Source of the DNA: Candidatus Gottesmanbacteria bacterium
GTDB taxonomy: Bacteria; Patescibacteriota; Microgenomatia; 2-02-FULL-39-11
Assembly (NCBI GenBank): GCA_016218275.1
Contig: JACREK010000060.1
Coordinates: 1 to 8,310 of the forward strand
Reading direction: 5' to 3'
Length of the DNA: 8,310 bases
The position numbers and the translations under genes are program-made. Positions 3,392 through 8,310 of the stretch are shown one piece after another; positions within the stretch are counted from its first letter, which is position 1, and each line of letters begins with the position of its first letter. The notes beneath the pieces are model-generated. The model was not told the DNA's origin and made no database searches. It worked only from the letters and a program-made list of their open reading frames with translations.

Positions 3392-4513
3392 TTATGGAGT
3401 AAACTCGCTTAGAGGAAAAAATAAAGTATCTGCAACGTTGGTGGTATCGGCAAAAAGCATGACTAATCTGTCAATTCCTACTGCAATTCCTGAGCATTTC
3501 GGCATGCCGGCCTTTAAAGCTTCCAGAAAATCTTCATCCGGAAAAACTGATGTTTTTCCTTTTATTTTGCGAATCTTTTGCTCCTCGGCAAATCGTTTTT
3601 TCTGCTCATTATAATCAGTCAATTCCGTGTAGCAATCACCCAGCTCAAGTCCGGCAATATAAAATTCAAATCTTTCGGCAAGCCTGGGATCAGTTTCCTT
3701 GATCTTTGAAAGAGCAGCCATAGGGCGGGGATAATCGTAGATAATGGTCGGTTTTCCATGCGTACCCAGATGCGGCTCCACTTCATTCAGAAAAATCTGG
3801 TTAAAAATTTCTTCCCAAGAATTCTTCTTTTCAACACGGTAACCTTTTTCTTTGGCAACTTGGGCTACTTTTTCCTTCGAAAACATCTCGCCGGACTTAT
3901 TGGTTATTTCATCAAAAGAAATGTGGGCATATTTCTGTAAAGCTTCAGGTACCGATATCCGCTCCCACGGCGAAGAAAGATCAATAGAATTACCCTGATA
4001 TTTGATCATCTTGTCATCCTGAACTTGTTTCAGGATCTTTTTTCTTTTGGTATTAGATGCTGAACTAAATTCAGCATGACGGAAAATAGATTCATAGATA
4101 TGCAATATCAATCGCTCACAATCTCTCATTACATCTTTATAATCCGCTCCTACTCTATACCACTCGAGAATAGTAAATTCCGGATTATGCAGATTGCTTC
4201 CGGTTTCGGTATTGCGAAAAGATTTGGTTATCTCGAAACAATTGCCGATACCCGCAACGAGTAACTTTTTAATGGAAGCTTCAGGCGAGGTAGCCAAAAA
4301 CATGCGTCTTTTTTTCCTTTGGCGGTCCAAAAGATGAGTTTCAAAAACCTCAAGATATGACTCGGGAACAACAGAAGGCAAAAGAAGTGGGGTTTCAACC
4401 TCATGGAATTTTTCTCTAAAGAAAAATTCGCGGATTGATTGAATAATTTTTTCCCGGATAAAAAACTTTTGCCAAAGCTTTGGATTCTTTTTTAATTTCT
4501 GCCAAGTTTGCAT
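3392..4513 (-). CDS. epmA: EpmA-like EF-P lysine ligase (PoxA/GenX), with in-frame palindrome insert
   Basis: A 373-residue class II aminoacyl-tRNA synthetase-like protein resembling the LysRS catalytic domain without the N-terminal anticodon-binding OB domain. Motif 2 is SFRNTE (98-103), followed by LHNPEFTILEWY (108-119). GLELGDCYTELTDYNEQ (288-304) matches the lysine-binding strand of the family, and motif 3 is CSGIAVGIDRLVMLF (340-354). EpmA attaches (R)-beta-lysine to Lys34 of EF-P; the adjacent efp gene supports this over a tRNA-charging role. It is longer than the 325-residue E. coli protein. Residues 146-167, HAEFSSASNTKRKKILKQVQDD, are encoded by a palindromic repeat. The ATG at 4513 has no Shine-Dalgarno, and the transposase element ends only about 50 bp upstream, so its original promoter may have been displaced. 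Whether it uses beta-lysine or plain lysine cannot be told. Confidence 0.9.
   Translation of the reverse strand: MQTWQKLKKNPKLWQKFFIREKIIQSIREFFFREKFHEVETPLLLPSVVPESYLEVFETHLLDRQRKKRRMFLATSPEASIKKLLVAGIGNCFEITKSFRNTETGSNLHNPEFTILEWYRVGADYKDVMRDCERLILHIYESIFRHAEFSSASNTKRKKILKQVQDDKMIKYQGNSIDLSSPWERISVPEALQKYAHISFDEITNKSGEMFSKEKVAQVAKEKGYRVEKKNSWEEIFNQIFLNEVEPHLGTHGKPTIIYDYPRPMAALSKIKETDPRLAERFEFYIAGLELGDCYTELTDYNEQKKRFAEEQKIRKIKGKTSVFPDEDFLEALKAGMPKCSGIAVGIDRLVMLFADTTNVADTLFFPLSEFTP
4013..4080. repeat. 68-bp composite palindromic repeat inserted in frame in epmA
   Basis: Two 26-base hairpin units in inverted orientation, matching each other at 21 of 26 positions, flank a short AT-rich spacer. 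Unit one is a palindrome with arms ATCCTGAA/TTCAGGAT (4016-4023, 4029-4036). Unit two has arms ATGCTGAA/TTCAGCAT (4057-4064, 4070-4077). Both begin or end with GTCAT/ATGAC. Units of the type GTCATCCTGAACTTGTTTCA are familiar dispersed bacterial repeats. The coding strand reads straight through without a stop, adding about 22 residues between HIYESIF and MIKYQGN. Confidence 0.85.
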
Positions 4514-4529
4514 AAAAATGGTGAAGAGT

Positions 4530-4555
4530 GCCCCTACACCTTGCCCCTACACCTT
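4530..4555. repeat. 13-bp perfect tandem duplication upstream of epmA
   Basis: GCCCCTACACCTT occurs twice without a spacer (4530-4542, 4543-4555). It directly abuts the left inverted repeat of the transposase element, and its sense resembles the outer part of the opposite end (CCAGGTGGGAGGG at 5307-5319 on the other strand). It may be part of the element end that has been duplicated by slippage. Confidence 0.85.
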
Positions 4556-4590
4556 CCAGGTGTACTAGCTTGACACATTCCTTAAATTCT

Positions 4591-5256
4591 TTAATCAAAT
4601 ATCAAATGTTTTATTTGTGCCAACCTTTTCGAATAATCCGATTGGTCATAAACAAATCTCCTGTATGTGTCTGCTGATTTAAAATGGGCCAGAACCATGT
4701 CTTTATCACATATATTGTCTTTTACGTGTCTTAAATATTCCGGGAAAGATGACCACTGATAACTATTCAAATCCTCTTCTTTTATCAAATACGAAGTCAC
4801 AGGATTTAGATGTATATACCGAGATACATGAAGTAATTGCTCCTCATCTTCTATTCTTACAGCTTTAAATGTGCCCTGGAAAAGAGGCCCGACTCTCTTG
4901 TGCTTGGTATTGAAATATCGCGTATAGCTGTTGGCGAAGTTACTTAGGAACTTTGTGATTCCACCCTCTTTCTTTTGTTTTAATAGAAAATGGAAATGGT
5001 TAGGCATAAAACAGAAACAAATTACTGTTGCCAGTTTCATCCCCTGTTTCTTTAAATTTATAAAAAATTCTTCTCTTTCTTTTTTGTTTAGTTGTAATGC
5101 CTTGGCGAGTCTAAGAGGTGGATCTTCGTATTGATAAAAATCAACAGTAAGCAATGCCCTTTCATATTCCCTCTTATCAAGAAATGTTGGCCTCTTTTCT
5201 ATTCCTCGATTAAATACATGATATATTTGATCTGCAGCAAAAACTAAATTTCTCAT
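4591..5256 (-). CDS. Y1 (HUH) transposase, REP-associated tyrosine transposase type
   Basis: A 221-residue protein that appears full length. It opens with IYHVFNRGIEKRPTF (11-25), the typical start of the IS200-like family. The HUH metal-binding motif is in MPNHFHFLLK (84-93: H87 and H89). The nucleophilic tyrosine lies in SYTRYFN (110-116), followed by GPLFQGTFKA and YIHLNPV. Related enzymes nick single-stranded DNA at hairpin ends through a covalent 5'-phosphotyrosine. The gene sits between inverted hairpin repeats, and its promoter -35 lies within the right repeat. The start at 5256 is seven bases after a -10 box, so the mRNA is probably leaderless. Every catalytic residue is present, so it may be active. 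Confidence 0.92.
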   Translation of the reverse strand: MRNLVFAADQIYHVFNRGIEKRPTFLDKREYERALLTVDFYQYEDPPLRLAKALQLNKKEREEFFINLKKQGMKLATVICFCFMPNHFHFLLKQKKEGGITKFLSNFANSYTRYFNTKHKRVGPLFQGTFKAVRIEDEEQLLHVSRYIHLNPVTSYLIKEEDLNSYQWSSFPEYLRHVKDNICDKDMVLAHFKSADTYRRFVYDQSDYSKRLAQIKHLIFD

Positions 5257-5263
5257 TTATCTG

Positions 5264-5293
5264 ATAATAATCTACTTTCCAATCAGGTGTCAA
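5264..5293 (-). promoter_or_regulatory. Transposase promoter with -35 inside the element's inverted repeat
   Basis: On the minus strand, perfect TTGACA (5288-5293) lies in the right inverted repeat, followed by an 18-base spacer and TATTAT (5264-5269). Seven bases then separate it from the transposase ATG. Hairpin formation or transposase binding at the end would cover the -35, so the enzyme could repress its own gene (inference). Confidence 0.6.
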
Positions 5294-5326
5294 GCTGGTA
5301 CACTTTCCAGGTGGGAGGGTACATTG

Positions 5327-5399
5327 TGAGCCGCAGAGGTCTCGAACCTCTAACCGTCTCCTTAAGAGGGAGATGCTCTACCAGTTGAGCTAGCGGCCC
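5327..5399 (-). tRNA. tRNA-Lys (anticodon CUU)
   Basis: A 73-base tRNA with acceptor stem GGGCCGC/GCGGCTC (one G-U pair) and discriminator A. The D-arm is AGCTCAACTGGTAGAGC. The anticodon stem TCTCC/GGAGA encloses loop CTCTTAA, giving CTT, which reads AAG. The T arm is AGAGG TTCGAGA CCTCT. The 3' CCA is not encoded. It follows tRNA-Arg and the GIY-YIG gene on the same strand and lies just upstream of the transposase element. Confidence 0.95.
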
Positions 5400-5423
5400 T
5401 TCGTCCCGAGCGAAGCGAGGGGC

Positions 5424-5687
5424 TCAGGGGCAGAGAACTGCCCCAGATATTAAATCAAGTTTCTTTTTTCTCGACCATCCCTTAATTTCTAATTCTCGTT
5501 TTAATGCTGTACTTTTGTCATTCACTATCTCTTTATAAGCTAATTCGACTGGTCTTCTTACACGTATAAACTTTGATCCTAATCTATCATCTGAATTATG
5601 TTCAGTTAATCTTCGCTGTAAGTTTTGTGTGATACCAGTATATAAATATCCATCACTGCATTTAACTATATAAATATACCATTTCAT
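5424..5687 (-). CDS. GIY-YIG nuclease domain protein (UPF0213/YhbQ-like)
   Basis: An 87-residue single-domain GIY-YIG protein. YIYIVKCSDGYLYTGIT (4-20) supplies the two-part motif with Gly18, Arg26 and His30 lie in LQRRLTEHN, and the probable metal-binding Glu65 is in ALKRELEIKGWS. The family includes small structure-specific or RNA/DNA-associated nucleases whose cellular role is mostly unknown. Two adjacent ATG codons (5690 and 5687) are possible starts. A longer frame from 5768 would overlap tRNA-Arg and is rejected. The final residues SGAVLCP come from a GC-rich hairpin that contains the end of the gene, so the original C-terminus may have been replaced. It lies between two tRNA genes on the same strand and is probably read with them. 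Confidence 0.88.
   Translation of the reverse strand: MKWYIYIVKCSDGYLYTGITQNLQRRLTEHNSDDRLGSKFIRVRRPVELAYKEIVNDKSTALKRELEIKGWSRKKKLDLISGAVLCP
5427..5444. repeat. GC-rich hairpin overlapping the 3' end of the GIY-YIG gene
   Basis: GGGGCAG (5427-5433) and CTGCCCC (5438-5444) form a perfect 7-bp stem around AGAA. The minus-strand hairpin encodes the last codons of the GIY-YIG protein, and the stop TGA (5424-5426) follows at once. No T-tract follows, so it is not a standard terminator. Adjacent GAGCGAAGCGA (5408-5418) also occurs in the REP-like cluster at 1833-1843, which suggests a repeat remnant. Confidence 0.6.
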
Positions 5688-5745
5688 CATCTTATTTTTA
5701 AATTGAGTTAAGATGCGCTTGTGCCGAGGAGCATAAGCGACGAGG

Positions 5746-5819
5746 CGCGCTCGGGGTGATTTGAACACCCAACCACTTGTTCCGAAGACAAGTGCTCTGT
5801 CCAGTTGAGCTACGAGCGC
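5746..5819 (-). tRNA. tRNA-Arg (anticodon UCG)
   Basis: A 74-base tRNA with perfect acceptor stem GCGCTCG/CGAGCGC and discriminator G. The D-arm is AGCTCAACTGGACAGAGC. The anticodon stem CTTGT/ACAAG surrounds loop CTTCGGA, giving TCG, which reads CGA and probably other CGN codons. The T arm is GGGTG TTCAAAT CACCC. CCA is not encoded. Immediately upstream is a palindromic repeat, and before that a fragment of a closely similar tRNA. Confidence 0.95.
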
Positions 5820-5823
5820 TTTA

Positions 5824-5855
5824 TACCTTAAATTTTGGAAACAAAATTTAAGGTA
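5824..5855. repeat. AT-rich palindrome joining a truncated tRNA to tRNA-Arg (ACCTTAAA family)
   Basis: Perfect 13-bp arms TACCTTAAATTTT (5824-5836) and AAAATTTAAGGTA (5843-5855) surround loop GGAAAC. On the minus strand it starts exactly where the truncated tRNA loses similarity and ends five bases before the tRNA-Arg acceptor stem. It resembles the palindrome at 1143-1172, sharing the 13-mer TTTAAGGTATAAA, and the two are probably one dispersed family. Confidence 0.85.
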
Positions 5856-5878
5856 CTATCCAGTTGAGCTACAGGCGC
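5856..5878 (-). pseudogene. 5' fragment of a tRNA (probably Arg)
   Basis: On the minus strand GCGCCTG is followed by TAGCTCAACTGGATAG, the first 23 bases of a class I tRNA. The intact tRNA-Arg downstream is nearly the same over this stretch (GCGCTCGTAGCTCAACTGGACAG). Similarity stops in the D-loop, where the palindrome begins. The matching 3' acceptor strand CAGGCGC is not present downstream. It lies at the expected distance after the operon promoter, so it was once the first gene. Confidence 0.75.
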
Positions 5879-5889
5879 ATCACGAGTCA

Positions 5890-5898
5890 ATTATATCA
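5890..5898 (-). promoter_or_regulatory. Extended -10 promoter of the minus-strand tRNA operon
   Basis: On the minus strand TGATATAAT matches TGnTATAAT perfectly. The truncated tRNA starts 11 bases after it and intact tRNA-Arg 70 bases after it. No good -35 is visible at the standard spacing, as for other extended -10 boxes here. It probably drives tRNA-Arg, the GIY-YIG gene and tRNA-Lys. Confidence 0.65.
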
Positions 5899-5941
5899 TC
5901 TTTTGGAGACAATATTACCGTAGGCAAAAAATTAATTATTT

Positions 5942-6065
5942 AGGACTTACGCATTTATTCTTCGAGCCTCTCGGCGAGAAGTCTCGAGGTAAACTCCGCG
6001 AGAAGTCTTGCGATAGTTCTCTCCGCCAGCTGGCGGATCGAACAATAAAGAAGTGCGTAAGTCCT
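5942..6065. mobile_element. 124-bp MITE-like element with AGGACTTACGCA ends
   Basis: The termini AGGACTTACGCA (5942-5953) and TGCGTAAGTCCT (6054-6065) are perfect 12-bp inverted repeats, and TTTATT/AATAAA just inside extend the symmetry. No transposase is encoded. Termini of this type are known from insertion sequences and MITEs elsewhere (for example in cyanobacteria, from memory). The inside contains the perfect 14-bp palindrome CCGCCAGCTGGCGG (6022-6035), whose core recurs at 2000-2011. No convincing target-site duplication is visible. Confidence 0.75.
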
Positions 6066-6223
6066 GTTTTTAACAATGTAAACCCATGCGGATGGGGATT
6101 ATCATTATTGAATCTAAAAAAATACTGCTCGAAAATAATCCTCCAATCCTTGAGCGTTTGGATAAGTTTATCTATAACTGGGTTGGAAAGGACGAAACGA
6201 TAGTTCACTAAAAATAATTTTTT
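6066..6223. other. Non-coding stretch between the MITE-like element and a leaderless gene
   Basis: About 160 bp of AT-rich sequence with no gene I can support. Minus-strand frames run through it, but they would span the MITE-like element and the reverse of the next gene. It contains no clear repeat, tRNA or terminator. Together with the MITE it makes up the gap between the divergent tRNA operon and the plus-strand genes. Confidence 0.5.
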
Positions 6224-6232
6224 TGATATAAT
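6224..6232 (+). promoter_or_regulatory. Extended -10 promoter of the small gene before lepA
   Basis: TGATATAAT (6224-6232) fits TGnTATAAT exactly, and six bases separate it from the ATG at 6239. The distance is the same as at the HEPN gene (419-434), which predicts a leaderless transcript. This promoter may also serve lepA. Confidence 0.65.
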
Positions 6233-6238
6233 AATTTT

Positions 6239-6472
6239 ATGGGAGAAATTATTGAATTGGAAGAAGAAGAAATAGAAAAAATGAGGGAAAGAAGCAGAAT
6301 CAAAAAATTTTTGGGAGGAATTCCTGGAATAGGTCGGATTGTAGGCGCAATTACTCCTTTCGAGCCCACTATTGAAGCTGCGCAAAAAATTCATAGCGTA
6401 GGTGGTACTATATTAGCAAGAGGCGATAGTCCCCAGAGAGGTGTGGTTTTGCCTCCAAACGACTCTAAATAA
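6239..6472 (+). CDS. Small protein of unknown function upstream of lepA
   Basis: A 77-residue protein that I do not recognise. It begins with a strongly acidic stretch (IELEEEEIEKM, 5-15), continues with a basic segment RERSRIKKF (16-24), and then a Gly-rich hydrophobic part GGIPGIGRIVGAI (26-38) that could be an amphipathic or membrane-seeking helix. The C-terminal half is polar. There is no signal peptide or cysteine. Support for being a real gene comes from the perfect extended -10 box six bases before its ATG and from its place 36 bp before lepA on the same strand. It may be co-transcribed with lepA, but no functional link can be shown. Confidence 0.65.
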   Translation: MGEIIELEEEEIEKMRERSRIKKFLGGIPGIGRIVGAITPFEPTIEAAQKIHSVGGTILARGDSPQRGVVLPPNDSK

Positions 6473-6508
6473 TAATATCTCTATTCCAATCTTAATTTAA
6501 TATCCATA

Positions 6509-8310
6509 ATGAATAATAAATTTATCAGAAATTTTGCCATTGTGGCACACATCGACCATGGTAAGTCGACTCTGGCTGATAGGTTACTCGAGGCCACCGG
6601 AACGATTGAGCCGAGGTTGATGAAGGAACAAATCCTTGACAGTAATCCTATCGAGAGGGAGCGCGGTATAACGATTAAGCTGGCACCGGTAAGGATGAAG
6701 TTTACTCTTGATTCCTCCACCATCGGGAGAGTGCGGTTGCACACTCCCGAGGTGTCTTTATCGCACTCTGAATATATTTTAAACTTGATTGATACTCCAG
6801 GACATGTAGATTTTTCCTACGAAGTTTCCCGTTCTCTTTCCGCTTGTGAAGGGATACTTCTGGTGGTTGATGCCACACAAGGCATACAGGCGCAGACGTT
6901 GGCTCACATGAGACTGATTAAAGATACCAAGCTGAAGGTTATTCCTATTATAAACAAAATTGATCTGCCGGCGGCAAAAATTGCCGAAGTTAAAAAATCG
7001 CTGCAGGAAACATTCGGTTTTGCCGATAGTGAATTTATCGAAATTTCGGCAAAATTTGGAGTGAATATAGATAAAGTGCTTGAAGCAATCATATTGCGCA
7101 TACCGGCACCGGTTTCTGATTCGGCTACGCCTGCCTCCGGATTAGTGTTTTCTTCTGTCTATGATTTGCATAAAGGAGTGGTTATTTATGTCAGAGTGTT
7201 TGACAAAGAAATTACAAAGGCACCGCTTAAACTTTATGCCTCAAATACGATTTTTAACCCCATCGAGTTAGGTTTTTTTACTCCGGGGATGCAACCTTCC
7301 AAATCAATTGCCGCAGGCGAAGTAGGCTATATAGCAACTGGCCTTAAAGATCTTAGCCTTGCCAAAGTCGGCGACACAGTAGGTTTTGCCAGTGAAAAAT
7401 TTGTACCTTTGCCCGGATACAGGGAGCCTAAGCCAATGGTTTTTTTAAGCTTATATCCGGTAGACAATGATAATTTTCTTCTTCTTCGGCAGTCGTTGGA
7501 AAAACTTCATTTATCTGATTCATCTTTCACTTATTCACTACACTCCTCTGCCGCCCTTGGTAAAGGTTATCTTTGCGGATTTTTGGGACTTCTGCATGCG
7601 GATATTGTACGTGAGAGATTAAATCGGGAATTTGGAGTTGAAGTGATTGCTACCGCTCCATCGGTTGAATATAAAATTAAAATGACGGAAGGAAGCAGCC
7701 GGACTATTCATTCTCCTGAAGATTTTCCTGATCCATCTCTTATTAGTGAAATTGCAGAGCCAGTGATGTATACCACCGTTTATACTCCAAAATCAACAGT
7801 TGGAGCAATGATGCAGCTTTGCCAGGAAAAAAGAGGAGAATTGGTTAATCTGCAATATCTGAGCAATCAGGCGGTTTTTACGTATCTATTGCCTCTTTCC
7901 GAGATTATATTGGACTTTTTTGACAGGCTTAAATCCGCTTCCTCAGGCTTTGCCAGTCTTGACTATGAGCTTTTTGAATATAGAAAAGTTGATGCGGTGA
8001 AGTTGGATATAATACTTAATCATGATAAAGTCGATGCTTTTTCCCAGATAGTAGTCAGGGAAAATGCGAGGGTTATTGCCGAGAAACTTGTTACTGCCCT
8101 GAAAGACCTCATACCCAGACACCAATTTGAAATTCCCGTCCAGGCTGCCATTTCCGGACAAATCATAGCCAGAGCAGATATCAAGGCTTTCCGCAAAGAC
8201 GTAACCCAGAAGCTTTATGGAGGTGACAGAACCAGAAAAGATAAACTATTGGAAGCGCAAAAAAAGGGAAAAAAGAGACTGCGGCAATTTGGAAAAGTGG
8301 AGATCCCCCA
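6509..8310 (+). CDS. lepA: Elongation factor 4 (LepA), 3' end cut by the window
   Basis: 600 codons are present without a stop; about ten residues are probably missing, because VEIP is normally followed by a short tail. LepA is a translational GTPase that binds the ribosome and helps translocation or initiation. G1 is AHIDHGKST (13-21), G2 lies in IERERGITI, G3 is DTPGH, G4 is NKID and G5 is SAK. Then follow domain II, GYREPKPMVF, the GFLGLLHADIVRERL region, and the LepA-specific C-terminal domain with IPVQAAISGQIIARADIKA and KLYGGDRTRKDKLLEAQKKGKK. Between G2 and G3 it has 16 residues more than E. coli LepA, and this extra part includes a DNA palindrome at 6719-6753. The ATG at 6509 is the first in frame after stops. 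It has no Shine-Dalgarno, and a weak -10 TAATAT (6498-6503) lies five bases before it. Confidence 0.96.
   Translation, partial: MNNKFIRNFAIVAHIDHGKSTLADRLLEATGTIEPRLMKEQILDSNPIERERGITIKLAPVRMKFTLDSSTIGRVRLHTPEVSLSHSEYILNLIDTPGHVDFSYEVSRSLSACEGILLVVDATQGIQAQTLAHMRLIKDTKLKVIPIINKIDLPAAKIAEVKKSLQETFGFADSEFIEISAKFGVNIDKVLEAIILRIPAPVSDSATPASGLVFSSVYDLHKGVVIYVRVFDKEITKAPLKLYASNTIFNPIELGFFTPGMQPSKSIAAGEVGYIATGLKDLSLAKVGDTVGFASEKFVPLPGYREPKPMVFLSLYPVDNDNFLLLRQSLEKLHLSDSSFTYSLHSSAALGKGYLCGFLGLLHADIVRERLNREFGVEVIATAPSVEYKIKMTEGSSRTIHSPEDFPDPSLISEIAEPVMYTTVYTPKSTVGAMMQLCQEKRGELVNLQYLSNQAVFTYLLPLSEIILDFFDRLKSASSGFASLDYELFEYRKVDAVKLDIILNHDKVDAFSQIVVRENARVIAEKLVTALKDLIPRHQFEIPVQAAISGQIIARADIKAFRKDVTQKLYGGDRTRKDKLLEAQKKGKKRLRQFGKVEIP
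6719..6753. repeat. Palindrome inside the G-domain coding sequence of lepA
   Basis: On the plus strand ACCATCGGGAGAGTGC pairs with GCACACTCCCGAGGT around loop GGTT, leaving one bulged A and one A-A mismatch. It encodes TIGRVRLHTPEV (residues 71-82) between G2 and G3, where E. coli LepA has a short hairpin turn. It is GC-rich compared with the surrounding gene. Confidence 0.7.

Larger units (their letters stand above)
4560..5303 (-). mobile_element. IS200-like/REP-type element carrying a Y1 transposase
   Basis: The 17-base inverted repeats GTGTACTAGCTTGACAC (4560-4576) and GTGTCAAGCTGGTACAC (5287-5303) match at 16 of 17 positions and enclose only the transposase gene. Each end is itself a small hairpin with GTGT/ACAC arms, as expected for elements of the single-strand HUH type, which recognise subterminal hairpins rather than classical terminal repeats. 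Similarity continues outward with GGTG- and AGGG-rich sequence, so the true ends may be as wide as about 4530-5320. The element lies between tRNA-Lys(CUU) and epmA. Confidence 0.7.

Noticed and set aside
4570..4598. TTGACA in the left inverted repeat as a plus-strand promoter
   Set aside because: No acceptable -10 at 16-18 bases; the TTGACA is explained by the inverted repeat symmetry.
5700..5745. GC-rich inverted sequence between tRNA-Arg and the GIY-YIG gene (GCCGAGG ... CGAGGC) as a terminator
   Set aside because: The pairing is broken and no T-tract follows, so only weak structure can be claimed.
5688..5768. Longer start for the GIY-YIG protein at 5768
   Set aside because: It would overlap the tRNA-Arg gene and add a basic tail outside the domain; the ATG pair at 5687/5690 fits the domain start.
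5936..6394. 152-codon minus-strand open frame over the MITE-like element and small gene
   Set aside because: It reads through both element ends and antisense to the promoter-supported small gene; no recognisable domain.

Overview
The window looks like a chromosomal segment of a small-genome, AT-rich bacterium, most likely a member of the Candidate Phyla Radiation (Patescibacteria, for example Microgenomates or Parcubacteria). This is inferred from gene content (a HEPN/MNT pair, two small Cys-containing lysozyme-like secreted proteins, an EpmA-like ligase next to EF-P, a REP-type Y1 transposase), from several genes that start a few bases after a -10 box without a Shine-Dalgarno sequence, and from many small palindromic repeats. 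No marker here fixes the phylum.

Layout. Positions 1-430 hold a tRNA-Leu cluster with one intact tRNA-Leu(UAG), two 5' tRNA fragments, one 3' fragment and a 54-bp exact direct repeat 200 bp apart. A leaderless HEPN gene and an overlapping MNT nucleotidyltransferase gene (434-1125, +) follow and resemble a toxin-antitoxin pair. From 5898 down to 1191 everything is on the minus strand. In order of transcription: a promoter, a truncated tRNA, tRNA-Arg(UCG), a GIY-YIG protein, tRNA-Lys(CUU), a Y1/REP-type transposase between inverted repeats, an EpmA-like lysyl ligase, EF-P, and two paralogous lysozyme-like exported proteins separated by a repeat-rich, structured intergenic region. Positions 5942-6065 are a MITE-like element, followed on the plus strand by a leaderless 77-residue protein of unknown function and a nearly complete lepA (EF4) that runs off the window end.

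How the genes fit together. EpmA-like ligase plus EF-P form a translation-factor modification pair: the ligase would charge EF-P Lys34. LepA is a third translation factor. The lysozyme-like proteins probably act on the cell wall.

The most unusual theme is the behaviour of short palindromes. They appear between genes, at the break of a truncated tRNA, and in frame inside two translation-factor genes (epmA residues 146-167 and the G domain of lepA, residues about 71-82), resembling the Rickettsia palindromic-element phenomenon. A second theme is that all the tRNA fragments in both clusters are broken in the D-loop region.
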